Positions 7,550-16,227 of a DNA stretch of 26,760 bases are shown one piece after another. The translations under genes and the position numbers were made by a program. The stretch is taken from assembly GCF_030825805.1 (NCBI RefSeq), contig NZ_JAPJPF010000023.1, positions 1 to 26,760 on the forward strand. The letters are read 5' to 3'. Source of the stretch: Streptococcus sp. (GTDB lineage Bacteria; Bacillota; Bacilli; Lactobacillales; Streptococcaceae). Under the pieces are notes generated by a model. It saw only the letters and a program-made list of their open reading frames with translations. It was not told the DNA's origin and searched no databases. The stretch's first letter is position 1. The number at the start of each line of letters is the position of its first letter.

Positions 7550-7564
7550 GAAAGCAAAGAAAAT

Positions 7565-8296
7565 ATGTTAGAAATAAAAAACCTGACAGGAGGCTATGTC
7601 AATATCCCTGTCTTAAAAGATGTTAGTTTTGAGGTTGGCGATGGTCAATTGATTGGATTGATTGGCTTGAATGGAGCAGGAAAGTCAACGACCATTAATG
7701 AAATTATAGGTCTCCTGCGTCCCTATGCTGGTGAAATCCGGATTGATGGCTTGACTCTAGTGGCTTCTCCAAGTGCTTATCGCAAAAAAATTGGTTATAT
7801 CCCAGAAACCCCTAGCCTTTATGAAGAATTAACTTTACGTGAGCATATTGAGACAGTAGCTATGGCCTATGATTTGGATCAAGAAGCTGTTTTTGCGCGT
7901 GTGACTCCTCTCCTGAAGCAATTTCGACTAGAGGAAAAATTGGATTGGTTTCCTGTCCATTTTTCTAAGGGGATGAAACAAAAGGTCATGATCATTTGTG
8001 CCTTTGCTGTTGATCCAAGTTTGTTTATTGTGGATGAGCCCTTTTTAGGCTTAGATCCAGTTGCAATCTCAGATTTAATTCAACTATTGAATGCAGAGAA
8101 AGAAAAAGGAAAATCTATTTTAATGAGTACCCATGTTCTGGATTCTGCTGAAAAAATGTGTGATGCCTTTGTCATCCTCCATAAGGGACAGGTCCGTGCC
8201 CAGGGGACTTTAGAGGAATTGCGAAAAGAGTTTGGAATGGCAGATGCGGATTTGAATGAGATTTACCTTGCACTAACAAAAGAGGCTGACCGATGA
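7565..8296 (+). CDS. ecsA: ABC transporter ATP-binding protein EcsA
   Basis: A 243-residue ATPase subunit that pairs with EcsB. In Firmicutes the Ecs transporter is linked to processing of membrane-cleaved peptides, secretion and competence. Walker A GLNGAGKST is at 34-42, the ABC signature region is FSKGMKQ (133-139, with K in place of the usual G/Q after FS), Walker B LFIVDEP at 153-159, the D-loop GLDP follows, and the switch His is 190. The ribosome binding site is weak (AGAAAG). Its stop overlaps the ecsB start (ATGA). Orthology to EcsA rests on the pairing with EcsB and on placement next to the HIT gene, an arrangement known in other streptococci and Bacillus. Confidence 0.9.
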   Translation: MLEIKNLTGGYVNIPVLKDVSFEVGDGQLIGLIGLNGAGKSTTINEIIGLLRPYAGEIRIDGLTLVASPSAYRKKIGYIPETPSLYEELTLREHIETVAMAYDLDQEAVFARVTPLLKQFRLEEKLDWFPVHFSKGMKQKVMIICAFAVDPSLFIVDEPFLGLDPVAISDLIQLLNAEKEKGKSILMSTHVLDSAEKMCDAFVILHKGQVRAQGTLEELRKEFGMADADLNEIYLALTKEADR

Positions 8297-9348
8297 TAGA
8301 AGTACTAAAAAAGAGGAAAGCGAGCTTTCGCAATCAGTGTTTGAAATATTCTCGCTATGTGTTTAATGATCACTTTGTTCTCTTTCTCTTGATTTTTCTA
8401 GGTTTTTTAGCAGTTCAGTACAGCCAATTTTTGCGCTCTCTACCAGAAGATAAGAGCCTTCTCCTCCTTGTACTTGTCCTAGCTCCCTTTCTCCTGCTTC
8501 CTGTTGGTTCAATCGCAACCTATGTTGAGAAGCCAGACATGATTTTCCTCCTAGTAAAAGAAGAGGAATTGAAGGGCTATTTGAAACAACAAACCTTACG
8601 AGCGACTATTTTCTGGGGAATTGTGCAAACCTTTGTGCTTGTCCTGTTTGTCCCTTTGGCTCTGGCTTTAGGACTGTCTCTTGCCATTGTAGGGGTTTAT
8701 TTGGTTGCTCTCTTTCTCTTGAAAGTTCTTGTTTTTCAAGGGAAGGGGAAAAGATTCTATAACCAGGCGGGTCTTGATTGGAAGCGAATCGTAGAGCTTG
8801 AAAACCTGAGAAAGCAAAGTATTCTAAGGTTTTTTGCCCTTTTTACAACAGTAAAAGGAATGACTAATAGCGTAAAACGGCGGGCTTATTTAGATAAGCT
8901 GACAAAAATGGTTCCGAAAGTCATCGACAAGACCTGGAACAACTTGTATCTCCGTTCTTATCTCAGAAATGGGGATCTGTTTTCCATGAGCCTGCGTCTA
9001 TTAGGACTATCAATAGCGGTCTTTCTCTTCATCCCGCAAACACTAGTAGCAGTGGCTGTCACTGGGCTCTTGAATTATTTACTTGTTTTTCAATTGCTTG
9101 GACTCTACAAGGCCTTTGACTATCAATATTTAACGCGACTTTTCCCCTTGGAAAATCGTGCTAAGACACGAGGGCTTCTTCAAACAGTTCAATCGGTGAC
9201 TTTGTTTGTGGCTCTCATCGAGGGAGGCCTAGGATTGGTGGTCTTTGAAGACAAACTTCTTGTCTTGGCCTTGCTAGCTTTCACAGCCTTTTTAGCCTAT
9301 GTTTATGCACCTTTCAAGGTGAGACGATTAGTTGACGAAACGCCTTAA
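8293..9348 (+). CDS. ecsB: ABC transporter permease EcsB
   Basis: A 351-residue membrane protein, the permease partner of EcsA. Paired hydrophobic segments are evident near residues 28-46, 55-75, 108-145, 235-275 and 295-340, with a long basic cytoplasmic stretch between about 155 and 225. The N-terminus RNQCLKYSRYVFNDHFVLFL is characteristic of EcsB. The start overlaps the ecsA stop by 4 bases, so the pair is translationally coupled. The last codons overlap the -35 box of the downstream ccrZ promoter. Confidence 0.87.
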   Translation: MIEVLKKRKASFRNQCLKYSRYVFNDHFVLFLLIFLGFLAVQYSQFLRSLPEDKSLLLLVLVLAPFLLLPVGSIATYVEKPDMIFLLVKEEELKGYLKQQTLRATIFWGIVQTFVLVLFVPLALALGLSLAIVGVYLVALFLLKVLVFQGKGKRFYNQAGLDWKRIVELENLRKQSILRFFALFTTVKGMTNSVKRRAYLDKLTKMVPKVIDKTWNNLYLRSYLRNGDLFSMSLRLLGLSIAVFLFIPQTLVAVAVTGLLNYLLVFQLLGLYKAFDYQYLTRLFPLENRAKTRGLLQTVQSVTLFVALIEGGLGLVVFEDKLLVLALLAFTAFLAYVYAPFKVRRLVDETP

Positions 9349-9360
9349 AATTAGTAAAAT
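9332..9360 (+). promoter_or_regulatory. Promoter of ccrZ-trmB
   Basis: TTGACG (9332-9337), inside the end of ecsB, and TAAAAT (9355-9360) are separated by 17 bases. Transcription would start near 9367, about 22 nt before ccrZ. It would let ccrZ-trmB be expressed apart from ecsAB, though read-through is also likely since no terminator separates them. Confidence 0.65.
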
Positions 9361-9388
9361 AGATGGGAAACTTTTTACGGAGGAATAG

Positions 9389-10183
9389 ATGGACTCGAAC
9401 GAAAAAGAGCTAACGTTGACCCCAATTGCTGGTAAAAGCGGGAAAGCCTTTATGGGGACTTACCCGGATGGGGGGAAAGTATTTGTCAAAATGAATACAA
9501 CTCCAATATTAGCGGGGCTAGCTAAAGAACAAATTGCTCCACAACTCTTATGGAGCCGACGCTTACCTGACGGAAATGTGATGAGCGCACAAGAATGGTT
9601 AAATGGAGAAATTCTAACTCCAAATGGGATGGGGAAAAAGCAAGTGGTTCATATCCTGACTCGTTTGCACCGTTCACGCCCCTTGATGACGCAGTTGAGA
9701 AAATTGGGCTATACGGCAGAATCTCCGCTGGATTTATTGAATTCTCTGAGCAGTCAGTTGCCAATCGCTTTGCGTCAAAACAATTATTTGCAATCTGTGT
9801 TAAAGAGTTTAAGACAGACTGTTCCAGCTTTTCGAGAAGATTATGCGACCATTGTTCATGGAGATGTACGCCACAGTAACTGGATTGAAACGGACAGTGG
9901 ATTTATCTACTTGGTTGATTGGGATTCTGTCCGCTTAACAGATCGGATGATGGACGTGGCTCATGTTTTAAGTCACTACATTCCAGACTTTCAGTGGCAG
10001 GATTGGTTGGTCTATTACGGCTATAAGTACAACGAAACTGTATTTGGTAAATTGTACTGGTTTGGTCAATACTCTTTCCTTTGTCAGATTGTAAAATACT
10101 ATGAAAATAATGATTTAGAGAATGTTAACCGGGAAATTTATGCCTTGCGTAATTTCCGGTCAAAATATGGGAAGGAAGCATGA
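9389..10183 (+). CDS. ccrZ: CcrZ, phosphotransferase-family cell-cycle regulator
   Basis: A 264-residue protein of the aminoglycoside phosphotransferase/choline kinase fold. In Streptococcus pneumoniae the protein of this length, fold and position (directly before trmB) is CcrZ, which is placed at midcell by FtsZ and couples division to DnaA-driven replication initiation. The catalytic loop HGDVRHSNW contains His157, Asp159 and Asn164, and the metal-binding Asp177 is in VDWDS; these match the residues recognised as conserved in CcrZ. A GGAGGA ribosome binding site precedes the ATG. The stop overlaps the trmB start (ATGA). The phosphorylated substrate is not evident from sequence; ribose or 2'-deoxyribose-like sugars are possible. 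Confidence 0.9.
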   Translation: MDSNEKELTLTPIAGKSGKAFMGTYPDGGKVFVKMNTTPILAGLAKEQIAPQLLWSRRLPDGNVMSAQEWLNGEILTPNGMGKKQVVHILTRLHRSRPLMTQLRKLGYTAESPLDLLNSLSSQLPIALRQNNYLQSVLKSLRQTVPAFREDYATIVHGDVRHSNWIETDSGFIYLVDWDSVRLTDRMMDVAHVLSHYIPDFQWQDWLVYYGYKYNETVFGKLYWFGQYSFLCQIVKYYENNDLENVNREIYALRNFRSKYGKEA

Positions 10184-10815
10184 GAGTTAGAAACCGCAAA
10201 GGTGCAACCGAATTATTAGAAGCCAATCCGCAATATGTCATCTTAAAACCAGAAGAAGCCAAAGGGAAGTGGCATGAGATTTTTGGAAATGACCATCCGA
10301 TTCATATTGAAGTGGGAAGCGGTAAAGGAGCCTTTATCACTGGAATGGCTAAACAAAATCCAAATATCAACTATATTGGGATCGATATTCAAAAATCGGT
10401 ATTGAGCTACGCTTTGGACAAGGTGTTAGAAGCCGATGTTCCGAATATCAAGTTGCTTTGGGTAGATGGAGATAGCCTGACCAATTACTTTGAAGATGGT
10501 GAAATTGATCAATTGTATCTCAATTTCTCAGATCCTTGGCCGAAGAAACGTCATGAAAAACGTCGCTTAACTTATAAGAGTTTCTTAGATACCTTCAAAC
10601 AGATTTTGCCAGAGTATGGGGAGATTCATTTTAAGACGGACAATCGAGGACTCTTTGAATATAGTTTGGTGAGTTTTTCTCAATACGGAATGACTTTAAA
10701 GGGTGTCTGGTTAGATCTTCATGCGAGTGATTTTGAGGGCAATGTCATGACCGAATATGAAAAGAAATTCTCAAGTAAGGGTCAGGTTATTTATCGAGTT
10801 GAAGCACAATTTTAA
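10180..10815 (+). CDS. trmB: tRNA (guanine-N7)-methyltransferase
   Basis: A 211-residue SAM-dependent enzyme that methylates N7 of G46 in the tRNA variable loop. The SAM-binding motif is EVGSGKG (44-50), followed by IGIDIQ (67-71). The family signature [16 protein letters not shown] (115-130) is intact. Length is typical. It overlaps ccrZ by four bases, so the two are co-translated. The stop is followed after 19 nt by copy A of the 175-bp repeat, and no ordinary hairpin-plus-T-run terminator is seen. Confidence 0.95.
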   Translation: MRVRNRKGATELLEANPQYVILKPEEAKGKWHEIFGNDHPIHIEVGSGKGAFITGMAKQNPNINYIGIDIQKSVLSYALDKVLEADVPNIKLLWVDGDSLTNYFEDGEIDQLYLNFSDPWPKKRHEKRRLTYKSFLDTFKQILPEYGEIHFKTDNRGLFEYSLVSFSQYGMTLKGVWLDLHASDFEGNVMTEYEKKFSSKGQVIYRVEAQF

Positions 10816-10834
10816 AGTCTAGATAAGGATTAAG

Positions 10835-11009
10835 GAGGCTGGGACAAAAGTCCTAGCCTCTCAATTGTCTTTGGATTGTCGAGCAAGACGCAGTGGTTGA
10901 GTGGGCTCTACTAGGCTGATTTCAGCAGCTTTTATAGCCCTACTCAACTGTGCGGAGGTGCGACGACGAAATCGAATTCTAACGAATGACCGATTTCTAT
11001 CCCACTCTC
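10835..11009 (+). repeat. 175-bp dispersed repeat, copy A
   Basis: First of three roughly 95%-identical copies (others at 18366 and 20161). It starts GAGGCTGGGAC and ends with CCCACTCTC, imperfect inverted ends. It folds as three hairpins: an 11-bp stem with an AAAA loop at the 5' end, a long arm (GTTGAGT at 10896 with ACTCAAC at 10942-10948) with an inner hairpin, and a 3' arm with GAAATCG/CGATTTC. This copy has several pair-breaking changes (GTGCGAC instead of GTGGGAC, ATCCCAC instead of GTCCCAC, AGCAGC instead of ATCAGC), so it looks like the most decayed. It lies directly behind trmB and ahead of the rimP promoter. Confidence 0.9.
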
Positions 11010-11055
11010 GTTTTTCTTTTTGATGATAGCTGTAAGAATGAGGAAGGCGAAATTC

Positions 11056-11084
11056 TTGCATTTCGACGGAACTTGTGCTAAAAT
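11056..11084 (+). promoter_or_regulatory. Promoter of the rimP-nusA-infB-rbfA operon
   Basis: TTGCAT (11056-11061) and TAAAAT (11079-11084) are 17 bases apart, and TGC gives an extended -10. The predicted start is near 11091. Confidence 0.72.
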
Positions 11085-11106
11085 GTTTAAAATGAATAGA
11101 AAAGGA

Positions 11107-11130
11107 GAGGCGAAGACATATCTTCGCCTC
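11107..11130 (+). promoter_or_regulatory. Leader hairpin before the rimP ribosome binding site
   Basis: GAGGCGAAGA and TCTTCGCCTC form a perfect 10-bp stem with a CATA loop in the predicted leader, 9 nt before the AGGAGG Shine-Dalgarno sequence (11140-11145). No T run follows, so it is more likely an RNA-stability, ribosome-access or protein-binding element than a terminator. Confidence 0.6.
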
Positions 11131-11154
11131 TTATCTGTGAGGAGGTGTTGTCCT

Positions 11155-11625
11155 ATCGCAACAATTGTTGAATTAGTAACAGAAATTATTGAACCGGTCA
11201 TCCAAGCTCCCTTTGAATTAGTGGATGTTGAATATGAAAAGGTTGTAGGAGATTATGTTCTAAGTATCTTTGTTGATAAGCCAGGTGGTATTACCCTGAA
11301 CGATACAGCAGATTTAACAGAAGTGATTAGTCCTCTGTTGGATCAGATTCAACCAGATCCATTCCCGGAACAGTACTTCCTAGAAGTGACGAGTCCTGGT
11401 TTGGAGCGTCCCTTAAAAACCAAAGATGCAGTGGAAAAAGCTCTGGGTCAATATATCCATGTCAGCTTGTACAAGGCAGTTGACAAACAAAAGGTTATTG
11501 AAGGAACACTCGTTAAGTTCGAAGATGACCAATTGACCATGGAATACATGGACAAAACCAGAAAGAAAACCATTGAAATCCCCTATAGTCTTGTATCGAA
11601 AGCAAGATTAGCTGTCAAATTATAG
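11155..11625 (+). CDS. rimP: Ribosome maturation factor RimP
   Basis: RimP helps assemble the 30S subunit. The protein from IATIVELV to the end is about 156 residues, the normal family length, and contains [37 protein letters not shown] and the C-terminal [19 protein letters not shown], all diagnostic. The start is problematic. A perfect AGGAGG (11140-11145) is 9 nt before ATC (11155), and no in-frame ATG, GTG or TTG lies at usable distance after it. In-frame alternatives are GTG 11137, which lies just before the Shine-Dalgarno sequence, and ATG 11092 at the predicted transcript start. The frame is open back to 11020, but that includes promoter and repeat-edge sequence. I use ATC by analogy with non-AUG starts of infC. 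The gene is certain, the start is not. Confidence 0.9.
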   Translation: MATIVELVTEIIEPVIQAPFELVDVEYEKVVGDYVLSIFVDKPGGITLNDTADLTEVISPLLDQIQPDPFPEQYFLEVTSPGLERPLKTKDAVEKALGQYIHVSLYKAVDKQKVIEGTLVKFEDDQLTMEYMDKTRKKTIEIPYSLVSKARLAVKL

Positions 11626-11641
11626 CAGAAAAGAAAGGAAG

Positions 11642-11661
11642 GCTCTTAGTAGCTTAAGAGC
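11642..11661 (+). promoter_or_regulatory. Hairpin between the nusA ribosome binding site and start codon
   Basis: GCTCTTA and TAAGAGC form a perfect 7-bp stem with a 6-nt loop. The Shine-Dalgarno-like AAAGGAAG (11634-11641) lies just upstream, and the nusA ATG is 9 nt downstream of the stem. Confidence 0.5.
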
Positions 11662-11670
11662 AAGAAAAGA

Positions 11671-12816
11671 ATGAGTAAAGAAATGCTAGATGCTTTTCGC
11701 ATCTTAGAAGAAGACAAAGGAATCAAAAAAGAAGATATCATTGAAGCTGTCACAGAATCATTGCGTTCAGCTTACCGGAGACGGTATGGCCAAGCCGAGA
11801 GTGCTGCTATCGAGTTTAATGAAAAGACTGGTGACTTCCGTGTTTATACCGTTCGTGAAGTAGTAGACGAAGTTTTTGATAGCCGGTTAGAAATTAGTTT
11901 GAAAGATGCTCTTGCGATTAGCTCTGCCTATGAATTGGGAGACAAAATCAAATTTGAAGAGGCTCCTGCTGAGTTTGGCCGTGTCGCAGCACAATCTGCC
12001 AAACAAACCATCATGGAAAAAATGCGCAAGCAAACTCGTGCGATTACCTATAACACTTATAAAGAACATGAAAATGAAATTATGAGTGGAACTGTGGAGC
12101 GTTTTGATAATCGCTTTATCTATGTGAATTTAGGATCTATCGAAGCTCAATTGTCTAAACAAGATCAAATTCCAGGAGAAGTTTTCCAATCTCATGATCG
12201 CATCGAAGTATTTGTCTACAAAGTAGAAGACAATCCTCGTGGGGTGAACGTATTCGTAAGCCGTAGCCATCCAGAAATGATCAAACGTTTAATGGAGCAA
12301 GAAATTCCGGAAGTTTACGATGGAACGGTTGAAATCATGAGCGTAGCGCGTGAAGCTGGCGACCGGACCAAAGTTGCTGTTCGTAGCCATAATCCAAACG
12401 TGGATGCGATTGGAACCATCGTTGGTCGTGGTGGATCGAATATTAAAAAGATCACCAGCAAGTTCCACCCAGCTCGCTATGATCAGAAATTGGATCGTAT
12501 GGTTCCAACAGAAGAAAATATTGATGTCATTGAGTGGGTCCCAGATCCAGCAGAATTTATCTACAATGCCATTGCTCCTGCTGAGGTCGATCAAGTTATC
12601 TTTGACGAAGAAGACAGCAAACATGCCCTTGTGGTAGTGCCAGATAGCAAACTATCTCTTGCGATCGGTCGTCGGGGTCAAAACGTACGCTTGGCGGCTC
12701 ACTTAACTGGCTACCGGATTGATATCAAATCAGCTAGTGAGTACGAAGAAATGGAAGCAAGTCAAGAACCTGCTTTTGAAGAAGTAGAAAGTGATTTGGA
12801 TTCTGTAGACGAATAG
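11671..12816 (+). CDS. nusA: Transcription termination/antitermination factor NusA
   Basis: NusA binds RNA polymerase and affects pausing, termination and antitermination. The 381-residue protein has the N-terminal polymerase-binding domain (about 1-125), an S1 domain (about 130-200, GTVERFDNRFIYVNLG), KH1 with the loop IVGRGGSNIKKI (about 250-261) and KH2 with SLAIGRRGQNVRLAA (about 329-343). As in other Firmicutes, it lacks the C-terminal acidic repeats of enterobacterial NusA, but it ends in a short acidic tail. The ATG has only a weak adjacent ribosome binding site (AAGAAAAG); a better one lies upstream of a hairpin. It is 45 nt after rimP and 10 nt before ylxR. Confidence 0.95.
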   Translation: MSKEMLDAFRILEEDKGIKKEDIIEAVTESLRSAYRRRYGQAESAAIEFNEKTGDFRVYTVREVVDEVFDSRLEISLKDALAISSAYELGDKIKFEEAPAEFGRVAAQSAKQTIMEKMRKQTRAITYNTYKEHENEIMSGTVERFDNRFIYVNLGSIEAQLSKQDQIPGEVFQSHDRIEVFVYKVEDNPRGVNVFVSRSHPEMIKRLMEQEIPEVYDGTVEIMSVAREAGDRTKVAVRSHNPNVDAIGTIVGRGGSNIKKITSKFHPARYDQKLDRMVPTEENIDVIEWVPDPAEFIYNAIAPAEVDQVIFDEEDSKHALVVVPDSKLSLAIGRRGQNVRLAAHLTGYRIDIKSASEYEEMEASQEPAFEEVESDLDSVDE

Positions 12817-12826
12817 GGAGGGAATC

Positions 12827-13123
12827 ATGGTAAAGACAAGAAAAATCCCTTTACGCAAGTCTGTTGTTTCAAACGAGGTCATCGATAAACGAGATCTCTT
12901 GCGAATCGTAAAAAATAAAGAAGGTCAAGTTTTTATCGATCCGACTGGGAAAGCAAATGGTCGTGGTGCTTATATCAAACTGGATAATGAGGAAGCACTT
13001 CAAGCTAAAAAGAAGAAAGTCTTCAATCGCAGCTTTAGCATGGAAGTGGATGAAGCTTTTTACGACGAATTGATTGCTTATGTGGATCATAAGGTGAAGA
13101 GAAGAGAGTTAGGCCTTGAATAA
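12827..13123 (+). CDS. ylxR: YlxR-family RNA-binding protein (RnpM)
   Basis: A 98-residue basic nucleic-acid-binding protein of the YlxR family, encoded between nusA and infB across Firmicutes. The Bacillus subtilis member has been described as an RNase P modulator. The family core is visible as RKSVVSNEVIDKRDLLRIVK, then FIDPTGKANGRGAYI (about 36-50) with the hallmark GRGAY. The cysteines of the usual CVxC-type N-terminal motif are not present here. GGGAGGG precedes the ATG. Its last codons overlap the TTG start of ylxQ by 8 bases. Confidence 0.9.
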   Translation: MVKTRKIPLRKSVVSNEVIDKRDLLRIVKNKEGQVFIDPTGKANGRGAYIKLDNEEALQAKKKKVFNRSFSMEVDEAFYDELIAYVDHKVKRRELGLE

Positions 13124-13415
13124 GCAAAAAGTCAGTAATTTATTGGGATTGGCTCAGCGAGCAGGGAAAATTATCTCTGGGGAAGAATTGGTTATCAAGT
13201 CTGTTCAAGAAGGAAAGACTTGCTTAGTTTTTCTAGCAGATGATGCCGCTCCCAATCTTACAAAAAAAATCACAGATAAATGCCACTATTATGGCGTTCC
13301 GGTATTAACCGTGTTTTCAACACTAGAATTAAGCACTGCCATTGGTCGCTCACGAAAGGTTGTGGCCGTGACAGATGCTGGATTTTCAAAGAAAATGAGG
13401 TCTCTTATGGAATAG
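13116..13415 (+). CDS. ylxQ: L7Ae/L30e-family RNA-binding protein YlxQ
   Basis: A 99-residue ribosomal L7Ae-like K-turn-binding protein. The typical core is visible: [18 protein letters not shown] (9-26), [14 protein letters not shown] and the C-terminal [20 protein letters not shown]. Its target RNA is not evident. The start is TTG, supported by homologues beginning MNKQKxSNLLG and by overlap with the end of ylxR, which implies translational coupling. It is followed after 16 nt by infB. Confidence 0.9.
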   Translation: MNKQKVSNLLGLAQRAGKIISGEELVIKSVQEGKTCLVFLADDAAPNLTKKITDKCHYYGVPVLTVFSTLELSTAIGRSRKVVAVTDAGFSKKMRSLME

Positions 13416-13431
13416 AAGAGGAGGACAGCAA

Positions 13432-16155
13432 TTGTCTAAGAAAAGATTGTATGAGATTGCCAAAGAACTAGGCAAGGAAAGTAAAGAAGTCGTCACACGT
13501 GCGAAAGAATTAGGGTTGGAGGTAAAGAGTCACGCTTCTAGTATTGAAGGTGAAGCTGTTGAGCGTTTGGTGAATAGTTTTGCATCAAAGGCTCCTCAAA
13601 CTCCTAAAGTGACGGAAGAAAAACAAGTAAAAGTTGTGCCGGTTGCAAAAGAACCCGTTGCAAACAATACAGAAAAAACAACTGAAACAGCTGTAGCACC
13701 TGTTGTGAAGCCAAAGAGTCGTAATTTCAAGGCGGAACGTGAAGCCCGTGCGAAAGAGCAAGCTGAACGTCGTCAACAACAAGGAAATCGACCTAAAAAA
13801 CAACAAAACGACCGTCGGGACGGAGATCGTTTCCAAAATCGCAATGAGCGAAAGAATCAAGGGAATGACCGTCGAAATCAAGGGAATGATCGTCGTCGCG
13901 ATCAAGCTGGAAATGGTCAAGGACGTCCAAATCCAGTAAACGGTGCACCCAAGATTGATTTCAAAGCCCGTGCTGCAGCATTAAAGGCAGAGCAAAATGC
14001 GGAATATGCACGTGGTAGTGAAGAACGCTACAAGCAAAACCAGGCAGCCAAGGTTGAGCAAGAACGACAACAACGTCGTAAGCGCGAAGAAGTGGTTGCC
14101 ACTGAAGTTGTCGCTTCACAACCAAAGGCGGAGCCAGTGAAAGCAACTCCAGTAGCGAGTCCAAGTCCTGCAGCAGTTGATACACGTCGGAAAAAGCAAG
14201 CTAGACCAGACAAAAAACGTGAAGATTTTGATCGTGAAGAAGATGGTCCAAGAAAACAACAAAAGAATCGAAGTAGTCAAAACCAAGTGAGAAATCAAAG
14301 AAATAGTAACTGGAATAACAACAAAAAGAATAAAAAAGGAAAGAATAACCGCAATGAAGCTCCAAAACCAGTAACAGAGCGTAAATTCCATGAGTTGCCA
14401 AGTGAATTGGAGTACACAGATGGAATGACGGTTGCGGAAATCGCAAAACGGATTAAGCGTGAGCCGGCAGAAATCGTTAAGAAGCTCTTCATGATGGGCG
14501 TGATGGCGACACAAAACCAATCTTTGGATGGCGATACCATTGAACTTCTGTTAGTGGATTATGGAATTGAAGCTAAGAAAAAGGTTGAAGTGGATAATGC
14601 GGATATCGAGCGCTTCTTCGTCGAAGATGGTTATTTGAATCCAGATAAATTGGTGGAGCGTCCACCAGTTGTTACCATTATGGGACACGTTGACCATGGT
14701 AAAACAACCCTTTTGGATACCCTTCGTAACTCACGGGTTGCGACAGGAGAAGCCGGTGGGATCACCCAGCATATCGGAGCCTACCAAATCATGGAAAACG
14801 GCAAGAAGATTACCTTCTTGGATACACCTGGACACGCAGCCTTCACCTCTATGCGGGCACGTGGTGCATCTGTTACCGATATTACCATCTTGGTCGTAGC
14901 AGCGGATGACGGGGTTATGCCTCAGACGATTGAAGCCATTAACCACTCAAAAGCGGCTAACGTTCCAATTATCGTTGCCATTAACAAGATTGATAAACCA
15001 GGTGCCAATCCAGAACGTGTTATTGGAGAATTGGCAGAACACGGCGTTATGTCAACTGCTTGGGGTGGAGATTCTGAATTTGTAGAAATCTCAGCCAAGT
15101 TCAACCAAAACATCGATGAGTTGTTGGAAACGGTCCTTCTTGTAGCTGAAATCCAAGAACTCAAGGCAGACCCAACAGTCCGTGCTATTGGTACCGTTAT
15201 CGAAGCGCGTTTGGATAAAGGAAAAGGTGCGGTTGCAACTCTTCTTGTGCAACAAGGTACTTTGAATGTCCAAGATCCAATCGTTGTCGGGAATACTTTC
15301 GGGCGTGTCCGTGCCATGACCAATGACCTTGGACGTCGGGTTAAGGTTGCAGGTCCTTCCACACCAGTTTCGATTACTGGTCTAAACGAAGCGCCGATGG
15401 CGGGTGACCATTTTGCGGTTTATGAAGATGAAAAATCAGCGCGTGCAGCGGGTGAAGAACGTGCCAAACGTGCCCTCTTGAAACAACGGCAAGCAACTAA
15501 TCGTGTCAGCCTTGAAAACCTCTTTGATACTTTGAAGGCTGGTGAAGTGAAATCTGTTAATGTCATTATCAAGGCTGATGTACAAGGTTCGGTTGAAGCC
15601 CTTGCTGCTTCCCTTCAAAAGATTGAAGTAGAAGGTGTCAAGGTTACCATCGTTCACTCAGCGGTTGGTGCTATCAACGAATCAGACGTTACCCTCGCAG
15701 AAGCTTCAAATGCCTTCATCATTGGATTTAACGTCCGCCCTACTCCTCAAGCGCGTCAGCAAGCTGAAGCTGATGAGGTAGAAATCCGTCTTCACTCAAT
15801 CATCTACAAAGTGATTGAAGAAATGGAAGATGCCATGAAGGGAATGTTGGATCCTGAGTTTGAAGAGAAAGTCATCGGGGAAGCGGTTATTCGTGAAACC
15901 TTCAAAGTCTCTAAAGTGGGTACCATTGGTGGATTTATGGTCCTCAGTGGTAAGGTCACTCGTGATTCCAAAGTTCGTGTCATTCGTGACGGTGTCGTGA
16001 TTTATGATGGCGCTCTTGCTAGCTTGAAACATTATAAAGATGATGTCAAAGAAGTAACCAACGGTCGCGAAGGTGGATTGATGATCGAAGGCTACAATGA
16101 TATCAAGACGGATGATAGCATCGAAGCTTACATCATGGAAGAAATTAAAAAATAA
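13432..16155 (+). CDS. infB: Translation initiation factor IF-2
   Basis: IF-2 is the GTPase that brings initiator fMet-tRNA to the 30S subunit and promotes subunit joining. The 907-residue protein has an IF2_N helical domain (1-50), a highly charged, disordered linker (about 55-330) containing short tandem NQGNDRR units and Arg/Lys/Gln-rich stretches, a second IF2_N domain (about 340-390), then the G domain with GHVDHGKTT (418-426), DTPGH (464-468) and NKID (518-521), and domains II-IV to the end. It uses a TTG start with a GAGGAGGA ribosome binding site, as in related streptococci. The linker is hypervariable among species and is expected to be unstructured. Confidence 0.97.
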   Translation: MSKKRLYEIAKELGKESKEVVTRAKELGLEVKSHASSIEGEAVERLVNSFASKAPQTPKVTEEKQVKVVPVAKEPVANNTEKTTETAVAPVVKPKSRNFKAEREARAKEQAERRQQQGNRPKKQQNDRRDGDRFQNRNERKNQGNDRRNQGNDRRRDQAGNGQGRPNPVNGAPKIDFKARAAALKAEQNAEYARGSEERYKQNQAAKVEQERQQRRKREEVVATEVVASQPKAEPVKATPVASPSPAAVDTRRKKQARPDKKREDFDREEDGPRKQQKNRSSQNQVRNQRNSNWNNNKKNKKGKNNRNEAPKPVTERKFHELPSELEYTDGMTVAEIAKRIKREPAEIVKKLFMMGVMATQNQSLDGDTIELLLVDYGIEAKKKVEVDNADIERFFVEDGYLNPDKLVERPPVVTIMGHVDHGKTTLLDTLRNSRVATGEAGGITQHIGAYQIMENGKKITFLDTPGHAAFTSMRARGASVTDITILVVAADDGVMPQTIEAINHSKAANVPIIVAINKIDKPGANPERVIGELAEHGVMSTAWGGDSEFVEISAKFNQNIDELLETVLLVAEIQELKADPTVRAIGTVIEARLDKGKGAVATLLVQQGTLNVQDPIVVGNTFGRVRAMTNDLGRRVKVAGPSTPVSITGLNEAPMAGDHFAVYEDEKSARAAGEERAKRALLKQRQATNRVSLENLFDTLKAGEVKSVNVIIKADVQGSVEALAASLQKIEVEGVKVTIVHSAVGAINESDVTLAEASNAFIIGFNVRPTPQARQQAEADEVEIRLHSIIYKVIEEMEDAMKGMLDPEFEEKVIGEAVIRETFKVSKVGTIGGFMVLSGKVTRDSKVRVIRDGVVIYDGALASLKHYKDDVKEVTNGREGGLMIEGYNDIKTDDSIEAYIMEEIKK

Positions 16156-16161
16156 ACTGTT

Positions 16162-16204
16162 AACTAGGAAAGAAGAGAAGAAATCTCCCATTTCCTAGTT
16201 TTAA
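16162..16204 (+). terminator. Terminator-like hairpin between infB and rbfA (possible attenuator)
   Basis: AACTAGGAAA (16162-16171) and TTTCCTAGTT (16191-16200) form a perfect 10-bp stem around a 19-nt loop, followed by a four-T tract that overlaps the end of the stem. The tract is short and rbfA has no visible promoter of its own, so partial termination or an RNA-processing site is more likely than a full stop. Confidence 0.55.
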
Positions 16205-16227
16205 AGACAGATCAGAAAGGAGTTCCT

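Noticed and set aside
10861..11061. Open frame of 66 residues on the minus strand overlapping repeat copy A.
   Set aside because: The frame lies largely inside the repeat, has no ribosome binding site and differs among the copies by changes that preserve RNA pairing rather than protein; it is a by-product of the repeat.
11020..11154. N-terminal extension of rimP back to an ATG at 11020 (201 residues).
   Set aside because: The extension runs through the operon promoter and sequence next to the repeat, and homologous RimP proteins start about 45 residues later.
13720..14350. Short tandem repeats suggesting a CRISPR or minisatellite.
   Set aside because: They lie in frame inside the disordered Arg/Asn/Gln-rich linker of IF-2 (NQGNDRR units) and are normal low-complexity coding sequence.
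13585..14540. Several overlapping minus-strand and alternate-frame open frames.
   Set aside because: They are antisense or shifted shadows of infB, caused by its biased codon composition, with no ribosome binding sites or recognisable products.
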